From the NCBI RefSeq assembly GCF_023115465.1, contig NZ_CP096034.1, positions 2,170,001 to 2,234,000 on the forward strand: a DNA stretch of 64,000 nt. The letters are read 5' to 3'. The translations under genes and the position numbers were made by a program. This document shows, piece by piece, positions 18,517 through 28,001 of this stretch; position 1 is the first letter of the stretch; every line of letters begins with the position of its first letter. The stretch comes from Gottfriedia acidiceleris. GTDB lineage: Bacteria > Bacillota > Bacilli > Bacillales > Bacillaceae_G. Under the pieces are notes generated by a model. It worked only from the letters and a program-made list of their open reading frames with translations. It did not search any database and had not been told where the DNA came from.

Positions 18517-19098
18517 TTATTCAGTATGTAATCCGGCAAATAATACCCTTAATCCATATCGAAATTGTTCTTCAAAATCAAAACTATATTGGTATTGCTC
18601 ACCAAAGAATGAAGTAAATGCAGTTACTTCTTCTGGAGTGTATGTGAACTGTTTTGCACGATGTTCATCTGCTACAAATGATAATACATAATTATTAAAA
18701 AGGTTACCCGCAACAAGACAGTTTTTATCAGATACACCGTATTTTGTCAAATTTTCTAAAGTGAATTTGACTGCTTTTAATCTACTAGGTGTAGTTGGCA
18801 TTGACTGTGCAAAAACCTCTACTGCATCTCTTGTTTTTAACAAAACTCTTCTTACTTCAAATGCTAGAGCTGTTAAAGCTTCCTTGGCATCTTCTAATTC
18901 TTCTGGTAGGACCATTTCATTATTCAGATGCTCAGCAATTAAATCATACAAAGCTTGTTTATCTTTAATATGCCAATATAAGGATGCGGCTTTGATCTCA
19001 AGCTCTTTTGCCAATGTGCGCATCGATAAATTACTTATTCCGTCACGATTTAAAATATCGAGCGATGCTTTTACAATTGCTTCTTTCGTTATCGCCAT
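18517..19098 (-). CDS. TetR-family transcriptional repressor (TetR_C_1 type)
   Basis: A 193-residue repressor. The N-terminal HTH (ITKEAIVKASLDILNRDGISNLSMRTLAKELEIKAASLYWHIKDKQALYDLIAEHL) is close to that of tetracycline repressors, and the remainder fits their ligand-binding C-terminal domain. Three matching palindromes at 19134-19186 lie directly upstream, between it and a divergent methyltransferase gene; autoregulation and control of that gene are the simple inference. No tet efflux gene is next to it, so the inducer is unknown. Confidence 0.85.
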   Translation of the reverse strand: MAITKEAIVKASLDILNRDGISNLSMRTLAKELEIKAASLYWHIKDKQALYDLIAEHLNNEMVLPEELEDAKEALTALAFEVRRVLLKTRDAVEVFAQSMPTTPSRLKAVKFTLENLTKYGVSDKNCLVAGNLFNNYVLSFVADEHRAKQFTYTPEEVTAFTSFFGEQYQYSFDFEEQFRYGLRVLFAGLHTE

Positions 19099-19133
19099 AA
19101 AATCTCTCCAAAAATTTAATAATTGTCATTGAC

Positions 19134-19186
19134 TCTAACACTGTTAGATGTTAATCTAACGGTGTTAGATAACTAACGTTGTTAGA
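19134..19186. promoter_or_regulatory. Three tandem TetR-type operators
   Basis: Three 15-bp palindromes share the core CTAAC-n3-GTTAG: TCTAACACTGTTAGA (19134-19148, perfect), TCTAACGGTGTTAGA (19155-19169) and ACTAACGTTGTTAGA (19172-19186). Their centres are 21 and 17 bp apart. They lie 36 bp upstream of the repressor start and about 140 bp from the divergent methyltransferase start. Confidence 0.85.
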
Positions 19187-19323
19187 CGTTTTTGTTCTCT
19201 TATTGTACTAGAAATATAAACTACTTTAAAGCTCAAACAAATTACCTACCAGTAAACCAAATAAATTTAAATAAGAAGACTTGTGAACAATGATTGACAA
19301 CATTAAAAAGAGAACGGGTGGAT

Positions 19324-19989
19324 ATGATGATGAAAAATATGCGCAAGAAAAAAGATGTTGGTATTTATGGCTATACAGCAAAATGGTATGACAAAAATTC
19401 TCGAAAAAGCCGTTTGACACAAATGCAAGAATATGCAACTGAAATTAAATCCTTAGTTCATGATGGTGCAAGGATTTTAGAAGTAGCTCCTGGACCAGGA
19501 TATCTATCTATTGAGCTTGCAAAAATGGGTTTTGATGTTACAGGAGTAGAGTTAAGTCCAGATTTTGTTAACATCGAAAAAAATAATGCAAAGGAAGCAA
19601 ATGTTATAGTAGATTTTAAAGAAGGTAATGCTTCAAATCTACCTTGTGATGATAACACATTTGATTTTGTTGTTTGCAGTGCAGCATTTAAGAACTTTAT
19701 GGATCCAGTAAAAGCACTCAAAGAAATGTATAGGGTATTAAAACCAGGTGGAACATCTCTTATAATTGATATGAATTTTAATGCAACTGCACAAGATATA
19801 GAAGGTGAAATTAGAAAAACTGGAATGACGGGGTTTGATAAGTATTTTGTAAAATTTGCATTTAAAACTTTCTTGAAAAAAGGTGCTTATACAAAAGAAA
19901 ATTTTGAGATGTTTTTAAATAATACTGAATTTAAGAATTATAACATTAGGCAAGAGGATATTAGTTTATATGTATATCTTTATAAATAA
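19324..19989 (+). CDS. SAM-dependent methyltransferase (class I, Methyltransf_11 type)
   Basis: A 221-residue methyltransferase. Motif I (ARILEVAPGPGYLSIELAKMG, about residues 45-65) binds S-adenosylmethionine; an acidic residue ends strand 2 (TGVELSPDFV) and motif post-I/II follows (FDFVVCSAAFKNFMDP, KALKEMYRVLKPGGTSLIID). The start is one of three consecutive ATGs at 19324, 19327 and 19330 after GGGTGG. The substrate is unknown. It is divergent from the TetR-type repressor, which probably controls it through the shared operator region. Confidence 0.82.
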   Translation: MMMKNMRKKKDVGIYGYTAKWYDKNSRKSRLTQMQEYATEIKSLVHDGARILEVAPGPGYLSIELAKMGFDVTGVELSPDFVNIEKNNAKEANVIVDFKEGNASNLPCDDNTFDFVVCSAAFKNFMDPVKALKEMYRVLKPGGTSLIIDMNFNATAQDIEGEIRKTGMTGFDKYFVKFAFKTFLKKGAYTKENFEMFLNNTEFKNYNIRQEDISLYVYLYK

Positions 19990-20241
19990 CCAGGTTTTTT
20001 ATTGAAATTTTAGTTTATATAATTTTTTCGAGTTACAAAACTATTAATCTTAAATTAAATATAATGTAATTAATGATTCTTACGTAAAAGCAAATCGAAA
20101 CGAAGATGCTATTTGAAGCTTTGTTAGAAGACAATCTTACAATAAAAAATTCATTAGATTACAACCTATTATGGATCTATTATTAACTTAATATCACTAA
20201 TGCTATTAAAGTGATTCCGTTTTAATAGAGATCAATTTAAA

Positions 20242-20274
20242 AAGTCGATTTCTCATTGGAAATCGACTTTTTTA
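20242..20274. terminator. Bidirectional terminator
   Basis: The 11-bp stem AAGTCGATTTC / GAAATCGACTT with a TCATTG loop is followed by TTTTATTG; it separates the convergent methyltransferase and nitroreductase genes. Confidence 0.85.
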
Positions 20275-20284
20275 TTGTTAACTA

Positions 20285-21073
20285 TCATTTATTATTCATA
20301 AAATTTTGTTTCTCTAAATATTCTAGAACTGTTTGAGAATATTCATGATGGGATTCTTGTGTATACTTTGCAATCGTATAAATTTGAGCTAAATTCTTTA
20401 ATCCTAGTCGCTCTGTCATTTCTTTAAGCTTTGGAACGTCCATGTAACGTTGCCAGCCTTTTTCATTTCTTTCTTTATAGATTTCAAGAATATCTTCATC
20501 TGAGTAATCATTATATTGTTCATAATGAACTAGACCTTGTTTTGGAAGTCGGTCACGTAATGCTGGATTTTCTTTTGGATAGCCTAATGAGTAGCCTACA
20601 ACTGGTACGACATTTGGTGGTAAGTTAAGAATTTCTCCAATTTGATTACAATTTGCAAGAGTAGAGCCCATATAACATATACCTAGTCCTGCATTCTCAG
20701 CAGCTAAAGCACAGTTTTGAGATGCTAAAGTAGCATCAATAGCACCAATCATAAAGCTCATGAAATTATCAAAATGTACTGGTGCATCATTCAGCGTAAG
20801 CCATTTTCTCATTCGATTAAAATCTACACAAAAAGTTAAAAGGATCGGTGCATCAATAACCATTGATTGCTCCATATGTGCTGTATATAATTTCTTTCTA
20901 ATTTCTTTGTCTTTTGTAACAATAATCGAATAAGATTGCATATTGCCACTTGATGAGGCACGAATACCCGCATCTAATATTTGATCTAAAAGCTCCTGGC
21001 TTACTTCCTTGTCCTCATATTCTCGTATTGATCTGTGCCCATGTAAAACATCATTAAATTCCAAAGCTTTCAC
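20285..21073 (-). CDS. NAD(P)H-dependent flavin nitroreductase, NfsA/FRP-like
   Basis: A 262-residue member of the nitroreductase superfamily. The N-terminal FMN-binding segment HRSIREYEDKEVS, the ASSSGNMQSYSIIV loop and the GLGICYMGSTLANCNQIGEILNLPPNVVPVVGYSLGYP segment are typical of the NfsA/FRP group, which reduces flavins, quinones or nitro compounds using NADPH through FMN. The C-terminal extension (about 200-262) is charged and helical. GGAGTG precedes the ATG. The true substrate cannot be inferred. Confidence 0.87.
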   Translation of the reverse strand: MKALEFNDVLHGHRSIREYEDKEVSQELLDQILDAGIRASSSGNMQSYSIIVTKDKEIRKKLYTAHMEQSMVIDAPILLTFCVDFNRMRKWLTLNDAPVHFDNFMSFMIGAIDATLASQNCALAAENAGLGICYMGSTLANCNQIGEILNLPPNVVPVVGYSLGYPKENPALRDRLPKQGLVHYEQYNDYSDEDILEIYKERNEKGWQRYMDVPKLKEMTERLGLKNLAQIYTIAKYTQESHHEYSQTVLEYLEKQNFMNNK

Positions 21074-21442
21074 TCCTCATATCAAAAGATTTTCATTAGA
21101 CATATTATGAATGTAAAATAATTCGACAGATTATTTTAATCCATAATTATTTCTGAATAATCAAATTATAAAGTAAACATATCACAAAAATCCTTTATCG
21201 TACACAAATTTGTAGTTTTAATAAGTTTTTAGTAAAAATTACTCAGTTAAACATTTTTGCAGAATAGTACAGGTTTATACCAATGTCTAAATGTGTCAAA
21301 TTTTCAAAGTTGTAGTATTTAAGACAATATGCTATTTACAAGCAAATCTGTTATTAAAATATAACAATAGATGAATCATAAAAAATTAGTAGAATATAGT
21401 AAAAAATGAGCCTAAAAAACAGGAAGACAAAGGGGTGAAAAA
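21074..21442. other. Intergenic region, nothing recognised
   Basis: A 369-bp AT-rich divergent promoter region between the nitroreductase gene and a small membrane protein gene. No hairpin with a T tract, repeat or open frame stands out; AAAGGGG at 21429-21435 is the ribosome binding site of the downstream GTG start. Confidence 0.5.
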
Positions 21443-21754
21443 GTGAAAAAATTACTTTCAGGAGTTATTACATTTGTAATCTTGATACTGACACCTTTTG
21501 GATTTTCCCATGCAATGGGTTCCACTTGGACCGATTGGCTTTTTGCTAGTTCATTGCTTATTACAGCTATAATCGCTTTTTTTAATATTAGTGGTGATGG
21601 CTTGATTGGAAGATTAGATAAATCAACAGTTAAGGGGAAAACAGGAATCACAGCAAGAATAGATAATGAAACAGAAGTTTTTAAAGTTCCATTTGCATTT
21701 TATGTTTCTTCTATATTTACAATTGGAAGCCTAATTATGACGCATATAAATTGA
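21443..21754 (+). CDS. Small membrane protein, unknown
   Basis: A 103-residue protein starting with GTG after AAAGGGG. It has three hydrophobic segments (about residues 5-22, 30-50 and 82-99) around a short soluble stretch (GRLDKSTVKGKTGITARIDNE). No domain is recognised. It lies alone between the nitroreductase and the GNAT-nitrilase gene. Confidence 0.6.
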   Translation: MKKLLSGVITFVILILTPFGFSHAMGSTWTDWLFASSLLITAIIAFFNISGDGLIGRLDKSTVKGKTGITARIDNETEVFKVPFAFYVSSIFTIGSLIMTHIN

Positions 21755-21879
21755 TTACGCTATTTGTTTTAGTCTTTTTTAAAAAATATAAAATAAATTA
21801 AAGCTCAGCCTACTAGTTTAGACTAAGCTTAATACTTTCATATCAATTTTTTTTAGTGTCTACTTATCAATCAAGTTCT

Positions 21880-23427
21880 TTATTCTAGCTTTAAATTTTT
21901 AAATTCAATTCGATATAAATCACGACGTCGATCGCGTAGCTGACGGACTGATCCTGTATTTCGGGAACGTCTTAATTTTTCAAGGTCAACATCGCCGACT
22001 ACGACAGTATCAACATTTGCATCGCATTCACCAACAATGCCATCTCTTGCGAAGCCAAAATCAGAAGGGGAGAAAATACCAGATTGTGCATATTGAATAT
22101 CCATGTTTTGTACATGTGTTAAGTTCCCAACTGTGCCTGCGATACAAGTATATACTTGGTTCTCGATTGCTCTTGCTTGAGCGCAATAACGAACACGGAG
22201 GTAACCTTGGCGATCATCCGTACAAAATGGAACGAAGATGATATTCGCACCCTGATCTACTGCAATACGAGCAAGTTCTGGAAACTCGATATCGTAGCAT
22301 ATTTGGATAGCGATTTTACCACAATCCGTATCAAACACATGGATTTCGTTTCCTTCTGAAATTCCCCACCATTTTCTCTCATTAGGAGTAGCGTGAATTT
22401 TTAATTGCTTTTCAATCGTACCATCACGTCTAAATAGATACGCAACATTGTAGATATTACCGTCTTCCTCAACGAAGTGAGATCCCCCAACAATATTGAC
22501 ATTGTAGCGTACAGCAAGTTCTGTAAAAAGTTCGATATATTGCTCAGTATAGGTTGCAAGCCTGCGTACAGCCTGATCAGGGCGTTTTTCTTCTAGAAAA
22601 GACATCAATTGTGTTGTAAACAACTCTGGGAAAACAGCAAAATCGGAACCGAAGTCAGCTGCAACATCAACATAATACTCGATTTGCTTCGTAAAATCAG
22701 AGAATGAATCGATTTTTTTCATCATGTATTGTATTGCGCAAATTCGAACTGGGAATGATGCTCGATAAACTCGTTTAGATTTTGGAAGATAGTCAATATT
22801 ACTCCATTCCATCAAAGTGGCAAATGAATCTGATGCCTTATCATCGGGAAGGTAACGTGTATTAATCCGTTTAATTGTAAAACCTTCCATTAATTGGAAT
22901 GATAAAACTGGGTCATATATACTATGTTTTTCTACTGCAGCTACATATTCACGTGGTGACATTTCATCTCTATGTTTATGATAATTTGGAATTCGACCAC
23001 CAATGATAATACTTTGAAGATTTAGTTGTCGAGCCAATTCCTTTCGTGCTTCGTAAAGGCGATGACCAATTTTCATACGACGGTATTCAGGATCAACCAT
23101 AACTTCAATTCCATATAAATTAAACCCATTCGGATCATGATTTGTAATATAACCATTATCAGTTATGACGTTCCAAGTATGCTGGTCATCATATTCATCG
23201 AAGTCAACCATTAAACTTGAACAAGAACCAATAATTTTATCTTCATACTCTACGCAAAACTGACCTTCAGGAAAAATGCGAATATGACTTTCTAATTGTT
23301 CTCTTTTCCATCCTTCCATGCCAGGAAAACAACGGTTTGATAACTTCATAATTTCAGTAATATCTTCCATACGTATATTTCGAACTTCAATTTTCTTCTC
23401 GTATTTTGACATATCTGTCTCTGACAT
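21880..23427 (-). CDS. Bifunctional GNAT N-acetyltransferase / carbon-nitrogen hydrolase
   Basis: A 515-residue fusion. The N-terminal part (about residues 10-200) is a GNAT domain with the acetyl-CoA segment VMVDPEYRRMKIGHRLYEARKE. The C-terminal part (about 220-500) is a nitrilase-superfamily amidohydrolase with the Glu-Lys-Cys triad in AVFPELFT, KIHATPNERKWW and QICYDIEFPE. The start at 23427 is chosen because the frame upstream (to 23517) is not protein-like and AGGACGTGAG precedes this ATG. Such fusions are known in bacteria, but their substrate is not established. Confidence 0.88.
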   Translation of the reverse strand: MSETDMSKYEKKIEVRNIRMEDITEIMKLSNRCFPGMEGWKREQLESHIRIFPEGQFCVEYEDKIIGSCSSLMVDFDEYDDQHTWNVITDNGYITNHDPNGFNLYGIEVMVDPEYRRMKIGHRLYEARKELARQLNLQSIIIGGRIPNYHKHRDEMSPREYVAAVEKHSIYDPVLSFQLMEGFTIKRINTRYLPDDKASDSFATLMEWSNIDYLPKSKRVYRASFPVRICAIQYMMKKIDSFSDFTKQIEYYVDVAADFGSDFAVFPELFTTQLMSFLEEKRPDQAVRRLATYTEQYIELFTELAVRYNVNIVGGSHFVEEDGNIYNVAYLFRRDGTIEKQLKIHATPNERKWWGISEGNEIHVFDTDCGKIAIQICYDIEFPELARIAVDQGANIIFVPFCTDDRQGYLRVRYCAQARAIENQVYTCIAGTVGNLTHVQNMDIQYAQSGIFSPSDFGFARDGIVGECDANVDTVVVGDVDLEKLRRSRNTGSVRQLRDRRRDLYRIEFKNLKLE

Positions 23428-23821
23428 AATCTCACGTCCTAAATATAAATGTCTCGCTTGCAAAGGGACCATTATAAATGGTATATAGCACTCGAATCTA
23501 ACAGTTAGGATACCCACAATTTACCTTTTCAATATAGTCTAAAAAATATAGTTACTCATAAGAGGTTGATGAGGAAATAAAAAAGCTAGAAGATTTTTAT
23601 CTGATCCATTTGTATAGTAATAAACATTATTTATGAACAGAACGGAACCTTAGTTCATGTAAATAAACAAGTAGCATATTATACTAATTAGTATTTAGTA
23701 ATATTATTATGTAAACTAATTATCACAATAAGAAATGAATCCATACTCGGACATTGACTACTTTCAAAAAATACTTTAAAATTATCTTTAATTCAAGATA
23801 GTTGAAAGGGGTTGATATGAA
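23428..23821. other. Intergenic region, nothing recognised
   Basis: A 394-bp AT-rich divergent region between the GNAT-nitrilase gene and the MarR gene. No terminator, array or coding remnant was seen; AAAGGGG at 23805-23811 serves the TTG start of the MarR gene. Confidence 0.45.
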
Positions 23822-24271
23822 TTGAATCAAAATGAAATTTCAACTAATTCGCTCCAGTTATACTCTGAAATTTGTAAAGCAAATCGATTTTTGACTGATG
23901 CTTCTATTAATAATATTAAATGTTATGGTTTGAATTTGACTGAGTTTGCAGTCTTAGAATTGCTTTATCATAAAGGAGATCAGCCAATTCAACAAATTGG
24001 AAAAAGGATATTAATCTCAAGCGGAAATATGACGTATGTATTAGATAAATTAGAGGCAAGGCGATATATTGAACGCATTCATTGTCCAAAAGATCGACGA
24101 GTTATTTATGCAGCTTTGACTAAAGAGGGTAGAAGAGTAATTAGTTGCATCTTTCCAGCTCATAGTGAAATGATTCATAACGTATTTTCTCAACTAAATT
24201 CAGCTGAAAAAGATATGTTAATCTACTTATTAAAAAAGGTTGGATTAAGCAAAAATCAACCTCAAGGTTGA
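23822..24271 (+). CDS. MarR-family transcriptional regulator
   Basis: A 149-residue winged-helix regulator. The recognition region (QPIQQIGKRILISSGNMTYVLDKLEARRYIERIHCPKDRRVIYAALTKEGRRVI, about residues 55-110) is the MarR signature including the D-x-R-x4-V-x-L-T wing. Cysteines near the N-terminus (Cys18 and Cys33) could make it redox sensitive, which is only an inference. It starts with TTG after AAAGGGG; the nearby ATG at 23818 is closed by a stop after two codons. A terminator separates it from the SDR gene downstream. Confidence 0.87.
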   Translation: MNQNEISTNSLQLYSEICKANRFLTDASINNIKCYGLNLTEFAVLELLYHKGDQPIQQIGKRILISSGNMTYVLDKLEARRYIERIHCPKDRRVIYAALTKEGRRVISCIFPAHSEMIHNVFSQLNSAEKDMLIYLLKKVGLSKNQPQG

Positions 24272-24302
24272 GATAACTTAATTCGAACTAATTTGAATTA
24301 AA

Positions 24303-24327
24303 AGCTGTCATTTGACGGCTTTTTTTG
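24303..24327 (+). terminator. Intrinsic terminator after marR-like gene
   Basis: AGCTGTCA-TT-TGACGGCT (one G-T pair) is followed by a run of T residues (TTTTTTG). Confidence 0.75.
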
Positions 24328-24379
24328 TTAAGGCTGGAAATAATAGTAATAGACTAATTGCATGAAGAGGTATAAAAAT

Positions 24380-25126
24380 ATGGAAGAAAAGTTTATAGGG
24401 AAATCAATTATTATTACAGGTGGTGCGAATGGAATTGGAGAGGGTATTGCACTTGCATTTGGAAGATTAGGTGCAATTGTATTTATAGCAGATGTTAATG
24501 AACAAAAAGGTCATAGAGTTGTAAAGGAAATTGAGGAAAATGGTGGGAGAGCAATATTCTTTAAGACTGATGTTAGTAAAGAGGAAGACATCATAAATCT
24601 AATTCGCAATGTTATTGAAAAAATTGGTAAACTTGATATTTTAATTAATAATGCAGGAATTTCCGCTTTTAAGCCATTTTTAAGCTTATCAACAGATGAA
24701 TGGGATCAAGTAATTAATACTAATTTGAGAAGTGTTTTTATTTCATCAAGAGAAGCTGTTAAAGTGATGAATAAAGGTGGAAGAATAATAAATATGGCAT
24801 CAACAAGGGCCATTATGTCAGAACCAAATTCAGAAGCTTATGCAGCATCAAAAGGTGGAATTGTATCAATTACCCATTCGTTAGCAGCATCGCTACAGCC
24901 AAATGGTATAACAGTAAACTGTATTAGCCCTGGATGGATTCAAGTTGATCAGAATGAAGAATTAAAAGAAACTGATCATCTTCAACATTGGTCAAATCGA
25001 GTAGGTAGGCCTGAAGATATCGCTAAAGCATGTATTTATTTAGCTGATCCAGAAAATAACTTTATAAATGGTCAAAATATCATAATTGATGGTGGCATGA
25101 CTAGAAAAATGATTTATGAAGAATAG
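24380..25126 (+). CDS. Short-chain dehydrogenase/reductase (classical SDR)
   Basis: A 248-residue classical SDR. The cofactor motif TGGANGIGEG (about residues 13-22), the NNAG motif, the catalytic Ser (NMASTRA) and the YAASK motif are intact, and the C-terminus ends with the usual NGQNIIIDGGM. The acidic residue after strand 2 (ADVNEQKG) suggests NAD(H) preference. The ATG at 24380 has AAGAGG nine bases upstream; the ATG at 24362 lacks a site. It resembles 3-oxoacyl-ACP reductase/glucose dehydrogenase-like SDRs, and the substrate is unknown. Confidence 0.87.
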   Translation: MEEKFIGKSIIITGGANGIGEGIALAFGRLGAIVFIADVNEQKGHRVVKEIEENGGRAIFFKTDVSKEEDIINLIRNVIEKIGKLDILINNAGISAFKPFLSLSTDEWDQVINTNLRSVFISSREAVKVMNKGGRIINMASTRAIMSEPNSEAYAASKGGIVSITHSLAASLQPNGITVNCISPGWIQVDQNEELKETDHLQHWSNRVGRPEDIAKACIYLADPENNFINGQNIIIDGGMTRKMIYEE

Positions 25127-25158
25127 GAAAGCAAGGAAAGGTAATTTTCCTTGCTTTC
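25127..25158. terminator. Bidirectional terminator
   Basis: The perfect 13-bp stem GAAAGCAAGGAAA / TTTCCTTGCTTTC lies between the convergent SDR and transporter genes. Confidence 0.8.
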
Positions 25159-26268
25159 TTATTGGTTACTTATCCGTTTTACCTTACTTTCTTGTATCCT
25201 TGCTCTAAAAATATATCTTAATAAATATGGTACAACAATAAAGATGAATAGTGTTCTAAATAGTTGATAACACATTATGACAGTAATGTCTGCATCTACT
25301 TCTTTTGCAATTAATGCCATTTGATCCATTCCACCAGGGGCTAAGCTTAATAAGGCACTTATATGATCAATGGTGTGAGTATGTGTTAAAAATAGACTAG
25401 ATAAAAGCGAAAATGTTAATAAAACGACTCCACTTAAGATTGAAACTAAAACTATTTTTAATTTGTTATTCAAGTTTTCTGGTTTCAATAATAAGCCAAT
25501 ATAACTTCCCATCATTAACTGGGAGCAGTCTAATATAACAGAAGGTAAGGCAGGTCCATGTAGTCCTGATAAATTAAGGATAATTGTTGCGATCATTGGA
25601 CCTAAAAGTAATGCTGTTGGAAAATTTATTTTCTTCCCTAAAAGCCCTAGGAGCGTACATACAATCGCAAAAATAATAATATTTGGAAATAAGCCATGCC
25701 AGCTTGCTGAAGAGTGGTAAATGGCTTCTGAGATCGAACTTTTATGTACATTAAAAAATGGACTGAAAATTAATAATGGGACCATAAAAATGATCATCAT
25801 AAGCCTAGAAATTTGTAAGAATGTCACAATTGTAAAGTCAATATCTTTAATCTCTTCAGCAAGAGCAATCATTTGACTTAAACCACCTGGAATACTACCT
25901 AATAAAACAGTTGGATAATGAATTTTAAATACTTTAGAAATTATGATTGACATTGTAATTGTAAAAAGGATGAGTAGAAAGGTCATCAAAATCATAGAAG
26001 TTAATTGATGTCCGATTTGAATAAACGTAGAAGATGTAAATGATAGCCCAATTGTGTAGCCGATTATGATCATGGCTGTATCTCGAACTTTACTTGGCCA
26101 ATACAATTTTATCCCTTTAATTTTAGAAAGGATCAGTACAAAAAACATTGGGCCAAGGAGCCAAGGTATTGGAAGTTTAATTAATTGAAATAAAAAACCA
26201 CCAATAATTGCTATAATTAAAGTAAATAAAAGCTGTGTCCATTTATTATCGTTGTAATTTATTACCAT
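25159..26268 (-). CDS. AbrB-type membrane protein (putative ammonia monooxygenase family, PF05145)
   Basis: A 369-residue polytopic protein with about ten hydrophobic segments arranged as an internal duplication. Each half begins with a PWLLGPMFF / PTALLLGPMIA segment and contains SIPGGLSQMIALAEE / LAPGGMDQMALIAKE, the repeat hallmark of the AbrB membrane family. The old name ammonia monooxygenase is not supported by function; a transport or regulatory role is assumed by most annotations. The ATG at 26268 with AAGAAGTGA upstream is preferred over the one at 26313. It is divergent from gndA. Confidence 0.85.
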   Translation of the reverse strand: MVINYNDNKWTQLLFTLIIAIIGGFLFQLIKLPIPWLLGPMFFVLILSKIKGIKLYWPSKVRDTAMIIIGYTIGLSFTSSTFIQIGHQLTSMILMTFLLILFTITMSIIISKVFKIHYPTVLLGSIPGGLSQMIALAEEIKDIDFTIVTFLQISRLMMIIFMVPLLIFSPFFNVHKSSISEAIYHSSASWHGLFPNIIIFAIVCTLLGLLGKKINFPTALLLGPMIATIILNLSGLHGPALPSVILDCSQLMMGSYIGLLLKPENLNNKLKIVLVSILSGVVLLTFSLLSSLFLTHTHTIDHISALLSLAPGGMDQMALIAKEVDADITVIMCYQLFRTLFIFIVVPYLLRYIFRARIQESKVKRISNQ

Positions 26269-26515
26269 AGTTTCACTTCTTTTCAAATTATAAAATTTTA
26301 ATGTAAAGATCATGTTTACATTTATTCATCGCGCTTGTTATGTTAATATCATTATTGACCTTAAGTTTATGGTATGCAAGGATTTTGCTCTGTTAGTCGT
26401 TTGAACATTTAACAGGATAGTAAAACTAATCGGAGGATATATTAAAGATAGTAAATTTGTTACAATTTTTAATTTGAAAACCCTTGCAAATTTTAATTAG
26501 AAAGGACTAATTGAA

Positions 26516-27922
26516 TTGGCTAAACAACAAATAGGCGTAATCGGTTTAGCAGTAATGGGAAAAAACCTAGCTTTAAATATTGAAAGTAGAGGTTTCTCAA
26601 TTTCTGTATATAACCGTTCAGTTGAAAAAACAGAAGAATTTTTAAAAGAAGCAGAAGGTAAAAATGTAGTTGGAACATTTTCAATTGAAGAATTTGTAAA
26701 TTCTCTTGAAACACCTAGAAAAATATTAATAATGGTAAAAGCAGGTGGCCCAACTGATTCAACAATTGAAATGTTATTACCTCATCTTGATAAAGGTGAT
26801 ATTTTAATTGATGGTGGAAATACATATTATAAAGACACTCAAAGACGAAATAAAATGCTATCTGATAGCGGAATTCATTTTATTGGAACAGGTGTTTCAG
26901 GTGGAGAAGAGGGAGCTTTAAAAGGACCTTCAATTATGCCTGGTGGACAAAAAGAAGCATTTGAACTAGTAAAGCCTATTTTTGAAGCGATTGCTGCAAA
27001 AGTAAATAATGAGCCATGTACAACATATATTGGTCCAGATGGTGCTGGTCATTATGTAAAAATGGTTCATAATGGAATTGAATATGGAGATATGCAATTA
27101 ATCTCAGAAGCTTACTTTTTATTAAAAAATGTACTTGGCTTAACTGCTGACGAATTGCACCATGTATTTAGTGATTGGAATAAGGGTGAACTTGATAGCT
27201 ATTTAATTGAAATTACTGCCGATATCTTTACTAAAACAGACGAAGTAACAGGTAAACCACTTGTAGATGTTATTTTAGATAAAGCAGGACAAAAAGGTAC
27301 AGGAAAATGGACTAGTCAAAGCACGCTAGATTTAGGCGTTCCTACTTCTATTATTACTGAGTCTGTATTTGCACGATTTATTTCTGCAATGAAGGATGAA
27401 AGAGTAAAAGCAAGTAAATTATTATCTGGTCCATCAACTAGTACATATAATGGTGATAAAGAGCAACTTATTGAAGATGTGCGTAAGGCTCTTTATATGA
27501 GTAAAATTTGTTCATATGCTCAAGGATTTGCTCAATTAAGAGCTGCATCTGATGAGTATAACTGGGATTTACAATATGGTGATATTGCAATGATTTTCAG
27601 AGGTGGATGTATTATTCGAGCGGCTTTCTTACAAAAAATTAAAGAAGCTTACGATTTAGATGCTAATCTATCTAACCTATTACTTGATCCATATTTCAAA
27701 GAAATCGTAGAAAGCTACCAAGGTGCTTTACGAAAAATAAGCGTAGTAGCAATTGAAGCTGGTGTACCAATTCCATGTTTCTCTGCTGCTTTAGCTTATT
27801 TTGATAGCTACCGCACAGAAACACTTCCTGCAAATTTAATCCAAGCACAAAGAGATTATTTTGGTGCGCATACTTATGAACGAATCGATAAAGAAGGTAC
27901 GTACCATACTCAGTGGACATAA
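26516..27922 (+). CDS. gndA: 6-phosphogluconate dehydrogenase, decarboxylating, long form
   Basis: A 468-residue standard 6-phosphogluconate dehydrogenase, producing ribulose 5-phosphate, CO2 and NADPH. Visible are the dinucleotide motif [63 protein letters not shown], the catalytic [15 protein letters not shown] (about residue 183) and the C-terminal tail ending [20 protein letters not shown]. It starts with TTG after GAAAGGAC. It converges on the second zwf, and an insertion sequence now lies between the two. The strain also has a short-form enzyme at 12375. Confidence 0.95.
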   Translation: MAKQQIGVIGLAVMGKNLALNIESRGFSISVYNRSVEKTEEFLKEAEGKNVVGTFSIEEFVNSLETPRKILIMVKAGGPTDSTIEMLLPHLDKGDILIDGGNTYYKDTQRRNKMLSDSGIHFIGTGVSGGEEGALKGPSIMPGGQKEAFELVKPIFEAIAAKVNNEPCTTYIGPDGAGHYVKMVHNGIEYGDMQLISEAYFLLKNVLGLTADELHHVFSDWNKGELDSYLIEITADIFTKTDEVTGKPLVDVILDKAGQKGTGKWTSQSTLDLGVPTSIITESVFARFISAMKDERVKASKLLSGPSTSTYNGDKEQLIEDVRKALYMSKICSYAQGFAQLRAASDEYNWDLQYGDIAMIFRGGCIIRAAFLQKIKEAYDLDANLSNLLLDPYFKEIVESYQGALRKISVVAIEAGVPIPCFSAALAYFDSYRTETLPANLIQAQRDYFGAHTYERIDKEGTYHTQWT

Positions 27923-28001
27923 TTTAAAATTTGTTTTCGAAACATAAAAAAGTTACCCCCTCGATAAAATGTACCCTTTGTAAAGGACATTGAAAAAAAG
28001 T

